A stretch of 64,000 nucleotides of DNA from Leptasterias polaris (Eukaryota; Echinodermata; Asteroidea; Forcipulatida; Asteriidae), in NCBI GenBank assembly GCA_037783415.1, contig JAZGTN010000196.1, positions 1 to 64,000 on the forward strand, read 5' to 3'. The first letter of the stretch is position 1, and each line of letters begins with the position of its first letter. The notes below the pieces were generated by a model that was not told the origin of the DNA, searched no databases, and saw nothing but the letters and a program-made list of their open reading frames with translations. Shown piece after piece: positions 20,382-30,162 of the stretch. The position numbers and the translations under genes are program-made.

Positions 20382-20579
20382 CTATGTAAATAAGATATAA
20401 GAAATTGATGTATGTACCATTGGCTGCCAGCTACACTCTAAAAACTTTTAAAAGATTATGAGTTCTAGAATCTCAATATAATGATTCTATTGGATACATG
20501 TACCTTGTGCCTCAAAACATGTTTAGACACTTTATTCATATTTACAACATTTCTGGTTGCATGATAAGATTTAAAATGG

Positions 20580-20790
20580 CTGCAATGTTTATGTTCTAAA
20601 ATCTCAAAATAATTATTCTATTGGTTTCCTTGTGCCTCAAAACATATGTTTTGACACTTTATTTGTGTTTACATCATGTGTGGTTGCATAGTTATGGAAT
20701 TTGAAAAATATCCATCTTGGTTTGAGATGCTTTTAAGTTCTAAAATTTCAAAATAATTATTCTATTGGATACCTTGTGCCTCAAAAATAC
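20580..20790. repeat. Intronic duplicated block (copy 2)
   Basis: The counterpart of 17,740-18,050, lying between exon F and exon E. It shares the GTTATGGAATTTGAAAAATA stretch and the TTCCTTGTGCCTCAAA repeats. Confidence 0.7.
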
Positions 20791-20821
20791 ACTCACCAAT
20801 AACTTGTAAATTCATACTCAC

Positions 20822-21211
20822 CACTTGGGGGTAGTTTTCTCATTGCCTCTCTGAAGTCAGTGTCTTCAATGGTCAGGTGAATATTCAGCTTCTTTCCAGA
20901 AACTGTCCTTATGTCATCATCAGTAATCAGGTGAGCAGTAAGCTCCTTGGCTAGCTCACCGTTCAAACATCGTTCGTTGAACTTGTACAGACTTTCTTGA
21001 GAATAAAACCGTACGATGAATCTTATGGATCCCCTTTCTATCCTTGTCACTAAACCTTCATTGAATTCAATTATATCAACAATTGCCTTGATACCCTTAA
21101 TGCCGACTTGTTGCACTGCTTTCATCAAATACACGTAGATTTTTTGGTTGATTGTTTTTTCCTTTGGAGAATCTACAGGATCTGTTGTGACACCCATACT
21201 GACAGGTATCT
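20822..21211 (-). CDS. NLR-locus exon E, TRADD-N-like domain
   Basis: The minus-strand acceptor is excellent (TCCTCCCTTTCTTTCAATAC then AG), and the donor AAGTG|GTGAGT is strong. A second donor lies 25 nt further on. The exon is 390 nt, phase 1 at both ends. It encodes about 130 residues with GSIRFIVRFYSQESLYKFNE, LAKELTAHLITDDDI and LNIHLTIEDTDFREAMRKL. This pattern of two strands, two helices and a closing strand resembles the TRADD-N-like domain that accompanies NACHT and death-fold modules in deuterostome proteins. The homology is an inference from pattern memory. The frame is intact, unlike the NACHT exon upstream. Confidence 0.55.
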
Positions 21212-21249
21212 CTGTATTGAAAGAAAGGGAGGACATGTGTTACCCGGAT

Positions 21250-22380
21250 CGATGGGCTGTATTATTATTATTAAGTGTACTGTACATCCTTCGAAAAGAA
21301 CCACAACCCAAATAACTACGTTTATGTACATAATGAATGAATAATGAATGAATATCAATTAAATATGTAAACTTTTGCAACGTCACAGCTGCCTGTTTTG
21401 GGCAAATCTACAAGCAACCTGATGCACTGCAACATCTTACAAATTACTGCATTAGTAAATACACAAATGGAACAAATCAAATACACACTATTCTTCATAA
21501 AAAGAGGTTTAAATACTTTTACAATGACAAACTTATGCAAAACTCAGTTATAACTAACTGTTTGGTACACAAGCCCGCTCGCCCAAAATATTGATGTATT
21601 TACATTAGACAGGGACTTTGTCCAAACCAATCGGTGTAGGAGTAAATCAAATTACTATTTAGATTGACCCAACTTGTAATCTTTCACTGGCATTTTAAAG
21701 TTTACAGCACCTTGTAGACATTTTAAAAGTCAAGGTGCAACATAAATGGGTCTCATAATTAACAAAACGCAAAACTTGTCTTTGTTCAAGCTCCTTGAGC
21801 ACCTTATTGGTGGATTTGTGCACTATATACTCTACGACTCAAATACTAAGTTAAATGAATTATTCTAGTTGTGTGTCGGTCCTTGTTCAAGACCACTCCT
21901 ATGTTATTAGTCTTCATAATAATGCTGAAATCAATCCAAATGTTCGTTTTAAGTACATTGATTTTGACTGCAGCTTTCCTTCTGTTTCGTTTTGCTCTGT
22001 GTACAATGTTCAAACCAGATCATCAACCACAGCTCTGAAGACCCTGTTGAATGTTTATTTTATTGGCAAAATCCTTTATCTTACCCACAGAAGTTCGGTC
22101 ATCGCTTTCCAGTTGCTTGCACACAAAGATGACGTTCAACTTCGGATTCAAACCTGGATTGGAAGCCAAAAATTTACATCTGTTACATGTATTTATTTTT
22201 GTTAATCATTTTACATGATTTTGCTAACATGTAAATGATTGCTTGAAATCTTTTGAATTGAATGAGGTGTACTGAAAGTGTTTAACTTGTTTTAAACATG
22301 AAAGCCCACAGTAAACTATGAAGTCACCAAGGCTTTGATTCAAAACTAAAGATTCAGATCAACCAGAGGGAGCATAACAC
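21250..22380. other. Intronic sequence, no gene seen
   Basis: Lies between the end of the NACHT remnant and exon E. A plus-strand frame of 116 codons at 21,855-22,205 has no recognisable domain and no supporting context. Short ATT and TGAATGAA repeats are present (21,261-21,273; 21,333-21,353). Confidence 0.35.
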
Positions 22381-22730
22381 TCAGTGATGAGGTTCATACT
22401 TGAGCAGTATTCTTAACTCTAGCTTCTGGAAGAGACAACCAAAGACTTCAAGAGATAATACATCTTTGGTTTGGAGAGTAAATTCATTTCCATCCAACGG
22501 TTTCCAATAAACATGATGAGTTTCATCTGCCTCAAATAAAGGAAGTACACAGTTGTGCAGTGAAATCACAGACTCCATAACATGACAGATTTAAATCTGT
22601 GAGTAATTCGGAATGAGTTTCATTTACTATGAATGAAGAATCTACAATGACATTCAAGGCTTCTTCCAAAATGTTGGTAAAGACTCCATCTCCATCCGGT
22701 CTGATGACTATTTTGTCCAATACGGGGACA
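22381..22730 (-). pseudogene. Possible C-terminal remnant of the NACHT exon
   Basis: Two overlapping minus-strand frames (22,720-22,532 and 22,578-22,381) continue in the sense of the NACHT/winged-helix fragment upstream, with LTDLNLSCYGVCDFTAQL and LEVFGCLFQKLELRILL. They could be the post-NACHT helical region, but no diagnostic motif is present. They are joined only by frameshift. Confidence 0.35.
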
Positions 22731-22894
22731 AGTTCAAACCGGTTGATGCATTAATGTACTTTTTGTGGCAGTTCTATTGACTGACTCTCGAAATAACAAA
22801 GAAGGGCATTAATCTCTTTATGTGTTTACACCTTCTGTAAAATACGATGTGTACATGCCTCATTGTCTCCACAACAAAATCGGAATAGGTACTC

Positions 22895-23250
22895 TTAGCG
22901 AGACGGGCCAGAAGAATGAGGATGTCTCAACATGGGACCCTTATTTAACTCAACATCAGTCTGATCTTTGTAAGGCAAATGAACATCAATCCGATCTAAG
23001 ACTGTTTGAAACTTTGTAGTATTTATCAAGCTTTGCCAGTACATTGCTGCACAATACTCCAAAATCGTGTGGTGTACAAAAGACACACTTTGACAGGTGT
23101 CAATCCCATTGATGACCCTCTCGTTAGTGAGGACACCTGCATTCATCGCTTTGTATAACGCTTTCTTTTCAAAGTCCCCTTCTCTAAAGGCAAATGAATC
23201 ATCTTTAGAAATCAGATGAGCATGCAAGAGCAACCCTTCCAATAGCAATC
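22895..23250 (-). pseudogene. NLR winged-helix/post-NACHT fragment
   Basis: The minus-strand frame has LISKDDSFAFREGDFE followed by ALYKAMNAGVLTNERVING and the typical VSFVHHTILEYCAAMYWQSL motif (F-V-H-x-T-x-x-E-Y-x-A-A) that closes the NACHT module in animal NLRs. It joins the NACHT core through shifted frames around 23,250-23,330, where LLLMYLIWGAQKILPDTMTR can be read in a third frame. Confidence 0.75.
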
Positions 23251-23330
23251 AAAATGTAAGAAATTGCATTTTCTTTTATGTCGCGTCATTGTGTCTGGGA
23301 GGATTTTCTGTGCACCCCATATCAAATACA

Positions 23331-23975
23331 TCAGCAGCAGTATAACATGGGACTCTTTGCCAAATCAGACAAGGTATCTGAGATTTCTATCTGCTCTATA
23401 AGCTTGCTAGACTTGTCATGATCATTATGGAAGAATTTGTTCACATATTTATTTTTATCCTCGACTGTCACATGAGTATAGGGCTTTTCAACCAATGATG
23501 ATTTGACTAATTTGTCAAGGGGAGGACGAGATGTAATAACTACCCAACATTCTGTGCCCTGCTTTCGATTGAGAATTTTGAAAATTGAACCAAATGAAGA
23601 TGTATCAAGTGTAGCGATTTGAAATTCATCAAACCCATCCAAGAGAATCAATACTTTGTCTTGGTTCTTGTCAATAAACTCTTTCAAAGCAGATCGATCT
23701 ACAACGTCTCTGTCTAGGAGATGACCAAAGATAGCACCCACTAAGTCTGAACTTTGTTTCAATTAACGCATTTTTAGTACAAAAAACAAGTTTATACATA
23801 TTGAGTTTCTCACAGTTAACCAATGCCCAATCATAGGCAATTTTGTCAATTAGGGTCGTCTTGCCAATTCCTTATAACAACACGTTTGATTGGATTGTCA
23901 TCCCTTGTCTTTAAGTTGAAAATCTCCTCTTATGATTTCATCCTTGTTTCAGACTGGAAAATATTTTCATAAAAG
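23331..23975 (-). pseudogene. NACHT NTPase core of an NLR, frameshifted
   Basis: The P-loop GIGKTTLIDKIAYDWA is read around 23,865-23,815. Walker B VLILLDGFDEF and sensor WVVITSRPPLDKL are in the frame starting at 23,762. EEIFNLKTRDDNPIKRVV precedes the P-loop in a third frame. So there is a shift immediately before the P-loop, an in-frame TAA there in the P-loop frame, another stop upstream (MKS* near 23,935) and another shift at about 23,765. NACHT domains bind ATP and drive oligomerisation of innate-immune receptors. All key motifs are still recognisable, so decay is recent. Confidence 0.8.
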
Positions 23976-25154
23976 CTTGGCATCTTTAAGAACCTTTCTT
24001 TATACGGATGCATCTTTTTCTCCTCTCTTTGAATCTTTCCTCGGCCCACGTTTACTTTTTATTGTTTGGATAAACGTAAACAAATTCACTCGAAAGTGCC
24101 GCAAAAGGCAGACCAAATAGCAATCATGATGTACACGATGTGCCCCAAATCGTCTGCTTGCGTCTTCTGATTTGCACAACGAATTGGACAAACTCTTGCG
24201 CAATGTTTAGTTTGCGCTATGCAGAATCGGCAGCTCCATTGATTATTGAGCATAAGTTTGCGCAATCTACGTGCAGTGCTTTGCATTGTGGGTATTTTCC
24301 GCTGGGCACTTAAGGAAACACGACGACGTGACATCTGTGGATCACAAAATCATGAGATCCAAATCATGCAGATATCAGTAAACGTGTCTGGATGTGTTCT
24401 TTTTTTTAAAGTTATATTTTGTTTAAATTTTTTTAGTTTGGTCAAAGTCTGACATTTGGTCCATAATACCTTAATTTTTTATTTTTATTTTTTTTTTCAA
24501 GCCGAATAAAAGGTTTAGGGTCGCGGCATAAAATTAGGGTCGGTTGGGTAACCGGAAACAGAACACTTTTTTGGGGGTCAATTATTTTTTATTTCTGCTG
24601 TTAAATATGGCCATTCGGATCTAAAAGTGACATTGAAAATTGCTTGAAAATGATACTTTTCAGTACCTAAATTGTCAAAATTGTAACCCCCATCGAGGGC
24701 CTCGGCCCCCTGGACCACCAGCATGTCTCATCTTTGGCTCGGGACAAGCCTGCGGCTTGATTGGGATTATTAATAGTGGATCGATATTTTCCAGTTGTTT
24801 TCAACATAACCCATTCTCATGCCTGCTGATGGGAAATATAAACAAAACCAATTATCATCACTACATTACTGCATCCACAACACAAGTGCTTTGAATATAT
24901 TCTAATCACAATTTAAAGTTTCCTTAGTTATGTAATTCTGTAAAATCAACAACTGTTTTTCGACACATGCACACCAGCTGGTTTTTCACCTCTAAATAGT
25001 CCGGGAGCCCGGCGGGGTTTATTGAAAATATTTAGTGCAAAAGGTTTGAATTGTGGGATATGCAGCACCCCCCGGGGGAACCTTAAAATGTGAATTCTTA
25101 AGTGCACCGAGTGGTGCGTTGGGAGGGGGGGAGCCCCCTAAACTCACCCCAAAA

Positions 25155-25564
25155 GTCGATTTAATGAAAATGTTGAGTGCAAGCTAAATTTCTTCATGGA
25201 TTGAAAGGCCATGGTCCACTGACTATGATTTCCATACTTAAGAAAATAAATAATGGTGCCAAGTCTAATTAAGAAGGCCCTTAATTAGCGCTAATTACAC
25301 GTTTAATCGAAATTTTGAGTGCAAGGATGAAACATGTGTCAACGTGTACCTTACACTGTGGTGACTCAAAATCAACTGCTTAAGAAAATTTTAAGTGGTG
25401 CCATCTTTGCTTAAGAAAGGGTAAAAGGTCAACAAAGGTCAAAGTTCGATTTAATGAAAATGTTGGAGTGCAAGTAAAATTTCTTCATGGATTGAAAGGC
25501 CATGGTCCACTGACTATGATTTCCGTACTTAGCGATAATTAGCGCTAATTACACGTTTAATCGA
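25155..25564. repeat. Direct repeat pair with a 16-bp palindrome
   Basis: Two copies (about 25,155-25,320 and 25,444-25,564, offset about 290 bp) share CGATTTAATGAAAATGTTG, TTCTTCATGGATTGAAAGGC and CACTGACTATGATTTCC. Both end in TTAGCGCTAATTACACGTTT. The first contains the palindrome TAATTAGCGCTAATTA; the second has a near copy. Confidence 0.75.
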
Positions 25565-25582
25565 ATACTAATACTTCAGAGT

Positions 25583-25825
25583 TTGACCCGTGCTCGGGAG
25601 TGCCTATGCCTCATAATACTTCTGATTTTTCTTTGGGACTATCCCATTCGCGCTCGAAGAAAAAGAAGAAATCCCCTTCTACAAGGAGCCGTTTCAGCGG
25701 CTGACTTTATGCAGGCTTTTCAGTCTATAAATGCCTCGGTGTCAGCCATGGCCTCAGCCAGCCTCCAAACGCCCCGGCCTCCACCGCCAGACCGTCCTCG
25801 GGGTCGATCGTCGACCCCTAGGTAG
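25583..25825 (+). other. G+C-rich open frame inside the insertion, unrecognised
   Basis: An 80-codon frame with RARRKRRNPLLQ, then ADFMQAFQSINASVSAMASA and a Pro/Arg-rich tail. Composition differs sharply from the AT-rich surroundings, which suggests a coding piece of a mobile element, for example the 5' part of a Gag-like gene. There is no diagnostic motif. Confidence 0.3.
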
Positions 25826-25905
25826 GTCATGCCCCATTTATTCATGCAGTAGCATCTTGCATACCCACAGCCTTTTCCTTAGTGCTAGTTTATGCAAATG
25901 TAGTT

Positions 25906-25988
25906 GCTCTACAGGTAAGTAGAGTGACGTAGACTCCCTCCCCACAGTAGTGTGGGTAGGGTCTACGAACTATACTTACCTGTAGAGC
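25906..25988. repeat. 83-bp hairpin with 16-bp perfect arms
   Basis: The outer arms are GCTCTACAGGTAAGTA and TACTTACCTGTAGAGC. Inside, CGTAGAC-CCT-CCCACA pairs imperfectly with TGTGGG-AGGG-TCTACG. The arms include CAG|GTAAGTA, a consensus splice donor, on both strands. The element also occurs as a fragment at 17,668-17,713. Confidence 0.8.
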
Positions 25989-26004
25989 ATCCCCCCCTCC
26001 TTCC

Positions 26005-26156
26005 CAACTATACTTGTTCTCAATTTGATCGTCTGATCAGGTTTTTTGGTTTCTTTCAAAAGTTCTAAACTAACAAAGAGATCATCCATATCAACAGCCA
26101 AATCCTTCTCTATCGGATGTGTGTTAACTTTCATTGAATGACAGCCCCTTTACATC
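26005..26156 (-). pseudogene. Start of the NLR NACHT exon (pre-NACHT segment)
   Basis: An acceptor TTTTGCTACAG precedes 26,156 on the minus strand. Phase 1 from there reads DVKGLSFNES and then stops. A shifted frame gives HPIEKDLAVDMDDLFVSLEL followed by LKETKKPDQTIKLRTS, which I recognise as the usual lead-in to NACHT in echinoderm-type NLRs. The phase matches the Death exon D donor, so this is the exon's true start, now frameshifted and then cut by the insertion. Confidence 0.6.
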
Positions 26157-26666
26157 TGTAGCAAAATATTTGTTTAATTGAATTACTTGTTGTACCTTAA
26201 ATTTAATCCAATTTTTGCAAGCACGTTTTGGAACAAAACAACCGCAACGATTTTGAATGAAAAAAACGAAATTAAATATTTGTGAATTTGGAAGCTTGAT
26301 CAGAGTACCCCATAAAGACCTCAAAATCACAGTTGCAAGGAGGTTTACAGACTGTGTGCATCTCCCGAAAAACAAAACTACAGGTTTGGCAATAATGTGG
26401 GCTTCGTGTATTTCTTTCTCCCTTTGGTGATTGCCTTACGTGTATCAAAAGGTGCAAGATTTGAGGAGAAAAATCTCAAGGAACAATAGACAGGTTCCGT
26501 TCTTTTTTCTCTTTTTTTCCTTAGTGAAAATGTGACATTTTGACAGGTCATTTGCATACTTTTTTAAAACTAGGGTGTGAATGAGTAGACTCGTTTCCAA
26601 AAAGAGGTTTTTAACAGTTTTTTAGGTAAAAATTGTCAAGAAAAATAAAATTAATGCTGTACTTAC

Positions 26667-26984
26667 TTGTTATTTTGTTGACCAAATCTTTGCGGTCGAG
26701 TTTTTCAAACGCTATCGTCAACCCGTCAGTAACTTCCTTTGCGTTTCTTTGCCTTCTTGCCCAATAAAGGAGCATTTGAAAAATGCATTCTTTGATGTCA
26801 TTTCTGTAGTCGATATCAAATGTGTCAATCTTTGCAGAACTAAAACCCAAATAAGTGGCGATTTGCTTCCAATCTTTCCCAATATTCCGGGCTAGGACTC
26901 GTAACATTTTTTCATCAATACCTGATGTATTGGATGATGATTGATGTTCAGATGACTGTCTACTGTGAACTTTGTCCATCTTTC
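26667..26984 (-). CDS. NLR-locus exon D, Death domain
   Basis: Acceptor CTGAGCAG at 26,985 and donor ACAA|GTAAGT give a 318-nt exon with phase 1 at both ends. After a Ser-rich lead (about 20 residues) it encodes a six-helix Death domain: IDEKMLRVLARNIGKDWKQI, ATYLGFSSAKIDTFDIDY, then CIFQMLLYWARRQ and GLTIAFEKLDRKDLVNKI. The G-x-D-W-x-x-I/A-x-x-L-G signature is clear. Death domains recruit adaptors by homotypic contacts at the membrane or in the cytosol. An ATG at 26,979 could start a short form, but the in-frame acceptor and exons A-C argue that translation starts further upstream. The frame is intact. Confidence 0.75.
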
Positions 26985-27935
26985 CTGCTCAGAGATGGAA
27001 ACAGTGTAAATGACTGATTACTAATTTAACCAAACTTTGGATTGGAAATCAAAAAATGACAAATTAATTTGTTCCGTGTACTGCTCCTTTAATGCAACGT
27101 TTAAATGGTAAGTAAACAGTTTTTATAAAACTTATTATTAAAGCGCTTTATCTGCAGGAGTCTCAAATCGCCCACAATAAACAGGTTTATACAAGACTTG
27201 GTGTACTTGGAAAGGAAAAAGTTCCAAAAACAAGAAGACAAAAAATAGCAAAAACTGTTGTGACTTTGCAATTCTTTTGATTCTGGATTCATTACAAAAA
27301 TGTTTCAAAACAATGACGCTACGCTGCCTTTCTTTAATGAAGTTGATTGTTTTGGTTAAATAAAGTTTTTTTTAAATAATTTTTTTTAATGCCCACTTTT
27401 CAGTCGAGAATAGTTGTTGAATTCTCAAAGTGAAAATGCAATAAGTTCTAGGCCTACTTCTTTCCTTTTTTGACAACCTTCGGCTCAGTTTGTCTTAGCT
27501 TCGCTGGTAAAAAAATATTACAAATGATTTCACCTTAATTTACTGTTTGTTTCAAGTAAAACTCAACCATTGAATAATATGTCATCATTGTGCTTCGTTT
27601 CCAGTTTTCTCTGTACAATTTTCGTGTTTAGATAAAGTGGTATGTCACTGCATCAATTAATTAATTTGTAAACAAACTGGATATCAGGGGTAAGATGTGT
27701 TTAGTTTTGCCTTTAATTTAAAACAATTTTAAAGAAAAATGTGATTGGTAGTCATTGGAAAAACCTTGTTTGCTTAGCTTCGGTTTCAACCTAATATCTC
27801 TTAATATGTAAACTAACTGTTTTTCTATGGTGCAACTTGAGCCCCATAACACTTATCGAGTTCTGAGATATCTCCACTTAAAGATCATTATGTTTCATTT
27901 GATAATAAAAGTTCACAAACTGTCACTATATTTAC
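26985..27935 (-). other. Intron between exons C and D
   Basis: Nothing but AT-rich sequence and short frames is seen; the boundaries are the donor CATG|GTAAAT after exon C and the acceptor GAGCAG before exon D. Confidence 0.45.
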
Positions 27936-27992
27936 CATGTGAACTAGATGGTTGCTGGCTGGCTCGATCTTGCTGAAGATCAGGTTCAATAT
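27936..27992 (-). CDS. NLR-locus exon C (19-codon linker exon)
   Basis: Acceptor TTTTTACTAG and donor CATG|GTAAAT; 57 nt, phase 1 at both ends. It encodes DIEPDLQQDRASQQPSSSH, a Gln/Ser-rich, probably disordered linker. The call rests on splice sites, phase agreement with B and D, and an open frame. Confidence 0.5.
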
Positions 27993-28368
27993 CTAGTAAA
28001 AATGAAACATCTATTTAGGTTCAATTTCTCAGATTGGCACTCCTATAATTATGCTTAACTAAACTTGTTTATTTAGCTTGATTCAGTGAGTGTTTGCATT
28101 TCAGAACGACTTATACATTTGTCAAGTACTTGGCTTTGTTCTATACCGTGCCTTGTTTTGACTTGTTTTAAAGTCCGCAGTCGGTGTCAAAGTGGCATAG
28201 ATGATGTTATCTACCTGTACATCTTTCATCTATCGTCCTCTACACCTATCAATATTAATATCTGAGGGATATCCTAGATTCAAGTTTGAGGTCATGTTTA
28301 GGTCATATTGGTCTTTGCGACTTTACTCTCCGTTTTGTAAAAACATCAAACTATAAAAATAAGCATCG

Positions 28369-28564
28369 TCAATTCCAAGCGTTATATATGATCAGTGGTT
28401 CTACACCATTGTCAGACTTCCTTTAGCAGATGAGCTTTGTGTGTTTCAGTCAATATTACTTGTTTATCAATTCCAAGCGTTATATATGATCAGTGGTTCT
28501 ACACCATTGTCAGATTTCCTTTAGCAGATGAGCTTTGTGTGTTTCAGTCAATATTACTTGTTTA
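28369..28564. repeat. 98-bp tandem duplication
   Basis: Two copies starting TCAATTCCAAGCGTTATATA at 28,369 and 28,467, differing at about one base (CAGACTTCC against CAGATTTCC). They lie in the intron just below exon B. Confidence 0.85.
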
Positions 28565-28594
28565 ATTCGTGAAGTGAAGAAATGAACTTCTTAC

Positions 28595-28651
28595 CTCTTT
28601 CTTCTTGTAATAATATCTTTGAACCCTCTTCTGAATCACTTGCTGGACTCA
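28595..28651 (-). CDS. NLR-locus exon B (19-codon linker exon)
   Basis: Acceptor TTTGTTTTAG and donor AGAG|GTAAGA; 57 nt, phase 1 at both ends, encoding VSPASDSEEGSKILLQEER. Low-complexity acidic/Ser content, like C. It is the same length as exon C, though the two are not obviously similar in sequence. Confidence 0.5.
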
Positions 28652-28818
28652 CTAAAACAAAAAAAACCAAAAGTAACAATAAGTTTTAATTCTACACCCT
28701 TGTCAGACTTTCAATAATGGACTAATTTTTTATTTTTATTTTTATTTTTTTTATGCAAGTTCGTCCCAAACAAGGCTAACATTTTCAGTTAAAAGTCATT
28801 GTTTAAATGTCAGTTTAC

Positions 28819-28868
28819 CTCTTTTCTTTGGTGAGAACGTTCTTTGCCTCTCATCCATAACATGTTTT
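28819..28868 (-). CDS. NLR-locus exon A, probable start exon
   Basis: The minus strand has an acceptor-like TTATGCACAG before 28,868 and a donor AAGAG|GTAAAC. The ATG at 28,858 gives MDERQRTFSPKKR and ends in phase 1, matching exon B. A competing ATG lies 6 nt upstream in another frame. The exon is either the first coding exon with an upstream 5'UTR exon, or an internal exon read in frame from further up. Confidence 0.45.
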
Positions 28869-28971
28869 CTGTGCATAAATAATGGTAAATGTTTAAAAAC
28901 AAATAACTTAATGAAGGTCTGAAAAATAGAAAAATAGATTTCTTGAAATAAAAGTCGAGTTTTTTAAAAAT

Positions 28972-29275
28972 TAGCCTGACGTTTCGACCCTAGCAGAGTC
29001 TTTCTCGAAGGCTAAATGACAACGCAACATACATAAACATTTATACAAGTGTAACAAGAGAAGACAAGTGGAAATACATGAACAGGCAAACACAAAGAAC
29101 AAAATGGAAGGTTGGTAAAAGGAGAACAAGTTAATAATTAGTAAATAAGGCAGGCTAAAAATGTGGATATCTGTGGGGGTAAATGAAAAGGCAAAGACAA
29201 AAGGTTATTAGTCATTTCCTTCCTGGATGCTCAAATCATGGGGTTAATGGTCTGGAGGCGCCTTACCTATAGTTA
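28972..29275 (-). mobile_element. Penelope-like element 3' end, second copy
   Basis: Aligns throughout with 12,376-12,690: CCTGACGTTTCGACCCTA, AGAGTCTTTCTCGAAGGCTA, ACACAAAGAACAAAATGGAA and CAAAGACAAAAGGTTATTAG. It is truncated at the right where the other copy continues. RT-derived sequence of the same class and strand follows at 29,446-29,660, beyond a LINE tail. Confidence 0.8.
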
Positions 29276-29289
29276 TTCTTAAATTGTTA

Positions 29290-29440
29290 TTAATTCACTT
29301 ATTAACTAAAGGGACCAGGGCCTGTATAAGCCTTGGCTTTTTCCTGGTGCCCTCCATTGTCACCATTTGTATCAAATTATTGTATTGACAGATTGTCTAG
29401 TTGTGATAATATATGGAAACAAACAAACAAACAAACATCC
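29290..29440 (+). mobile_element. LINE 3' tail with (AAAC)n end
   Basis: The segment AGGGACCAGGGCCTGTATAA, CTTTTTCCTGGTGCCCTCCA and a closing (CAAA)n run at 29,416-29,436 is the style of CR1/L2-class 3' tails. It separates the two Penelope pieces and probably inserted between them. Confidence 0.5.
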
Positions 29441-29445
29441 AGAAA

Positions 29446-29660
29446 GTGGGTGTCCTTGGTCAAGTATTCATTGTAAATTTGATGGTCCTGTGGAAGGAAT
29501 TAATGTGGTTATTGAATGCTGTGAGGATTGCTTCATCACTAGTCTAGATGAAAAAGATGTCATCGATATAGCGTCACTAGACCCGGGGACGGCACAGGGC
29601 TTACGCCACCATGCGCTGTTCAAGTTGACTCATAGGCAGGCTATTGAAAGTGCCATACAT
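29446..29660 (-). pseudogene. Penelope-like reverse transcriptase fragment
   Basis: The minus strand reads RYIDDIFFI near 29,573-29,547, then a stop in place of the usual Trp, then AFNNHINSFHRTIKFTMNT and another stop. This is the palm motif C region of Penelope-type RT (Y-I-D-D). The plus-strand 147-codon frame over the same bases is spurious. Confidence 0.7.
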
Positions 29661-29686
29661 GCACTCATTAAAATATGTTTTTTATT

Positions 29687-30094
29687 AGCTGTTCCGACCT
29701 TTCAGTCGGAACAGCTTTTGTTTTCGTCCAGATTTTTATTCTTTTTTATTAGCTGTTCCGACTTATTCAGTCGGAACAGCTTTTGTTTTCGTCCAGATTT
29801 TTATTTTTAGCTGTTCCGAACTTTCAGTCGGAACAGCTTTTGAAATCGTCCAGATTTTTATTTTTTTTATTATTAGCTGTTCCGAACTTTCAGTCGGAAC
29901 AGCTTTTGAAATCGTCCAGATTTTTATTATTTTTATTATTAGCTGTTCCGACTTATCCAGTCGGAACAGCTTTTGTTTTCGTCCAAATTTTTATTTTTAG
30001 CTGTTCCGAACTTTCAGTCGGAACAGCTTTTGAAATCGTCCAGATTTTTATTTTTTTTATTATTAGCTGTTCCGAACTTTTAGTCGGAACAGCT
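29687..30094. repeat. Seven tandem hairpin units (AGCTGTTCCGA stem)
   Basis: Units start at 29,687, 29,751, 29,809, 29,875, 29,941, 29,999 and 30,065. Each is an inverted repeat with AGCTGTTCCGA and TCGGAACAGCT arms (11-13 bp) and a 5-8 nt loop, followed by TTTTG(TTTTC/AAATC)GTCCA and a T-rich spacer. Units 2 and 5 have 13-bp arms and a TAT(T/C)C loop; units 3, 4, 6 and 7 have 11-bp arms. Both strands read the same stem. The frames across it are by-products. Confidence 0.88.
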
Positions 30095-30116
30095 TTTGAA
30101 ATCGTCCAGATTTTTA

Positions 30117-30117
<1 letters not shown>

Positions 30118-30160
<43 letters not shown>

Positions 30161-30162
30161 TT
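30118..30162. repeat. (ATT)n microsatellite
   Basis: A pure (TTA/ATT) run next to the last hairpin unit. Confidence 0.85.

Larger units (their letters stand above)
23976..25995. mobile_element. ~2-kb composite insertion splitting the NACHT exon
   Basis: The pre-NACHT part of the exon stops at about 26,000 (IKLRTS) and resumes at about 23,975 (SFYENIFQSETRM). The intervening DNA is a mosaic. 24,040-24,110 partly resembles the interior of the hAT at about 19,010-19,060. 24,860-25,000 is the paralogue of the hAT target region. 25,155-25,320 and 25,444-25,564 are direct repeats. 25,583-25,825 is a G+C-rich open frame rich in basic and Pro residues. 25,906-25,988 is a hairpin. No single element with both ends could be defined, so the insertion may have occurred in steps. 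Confidence 0.55.
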
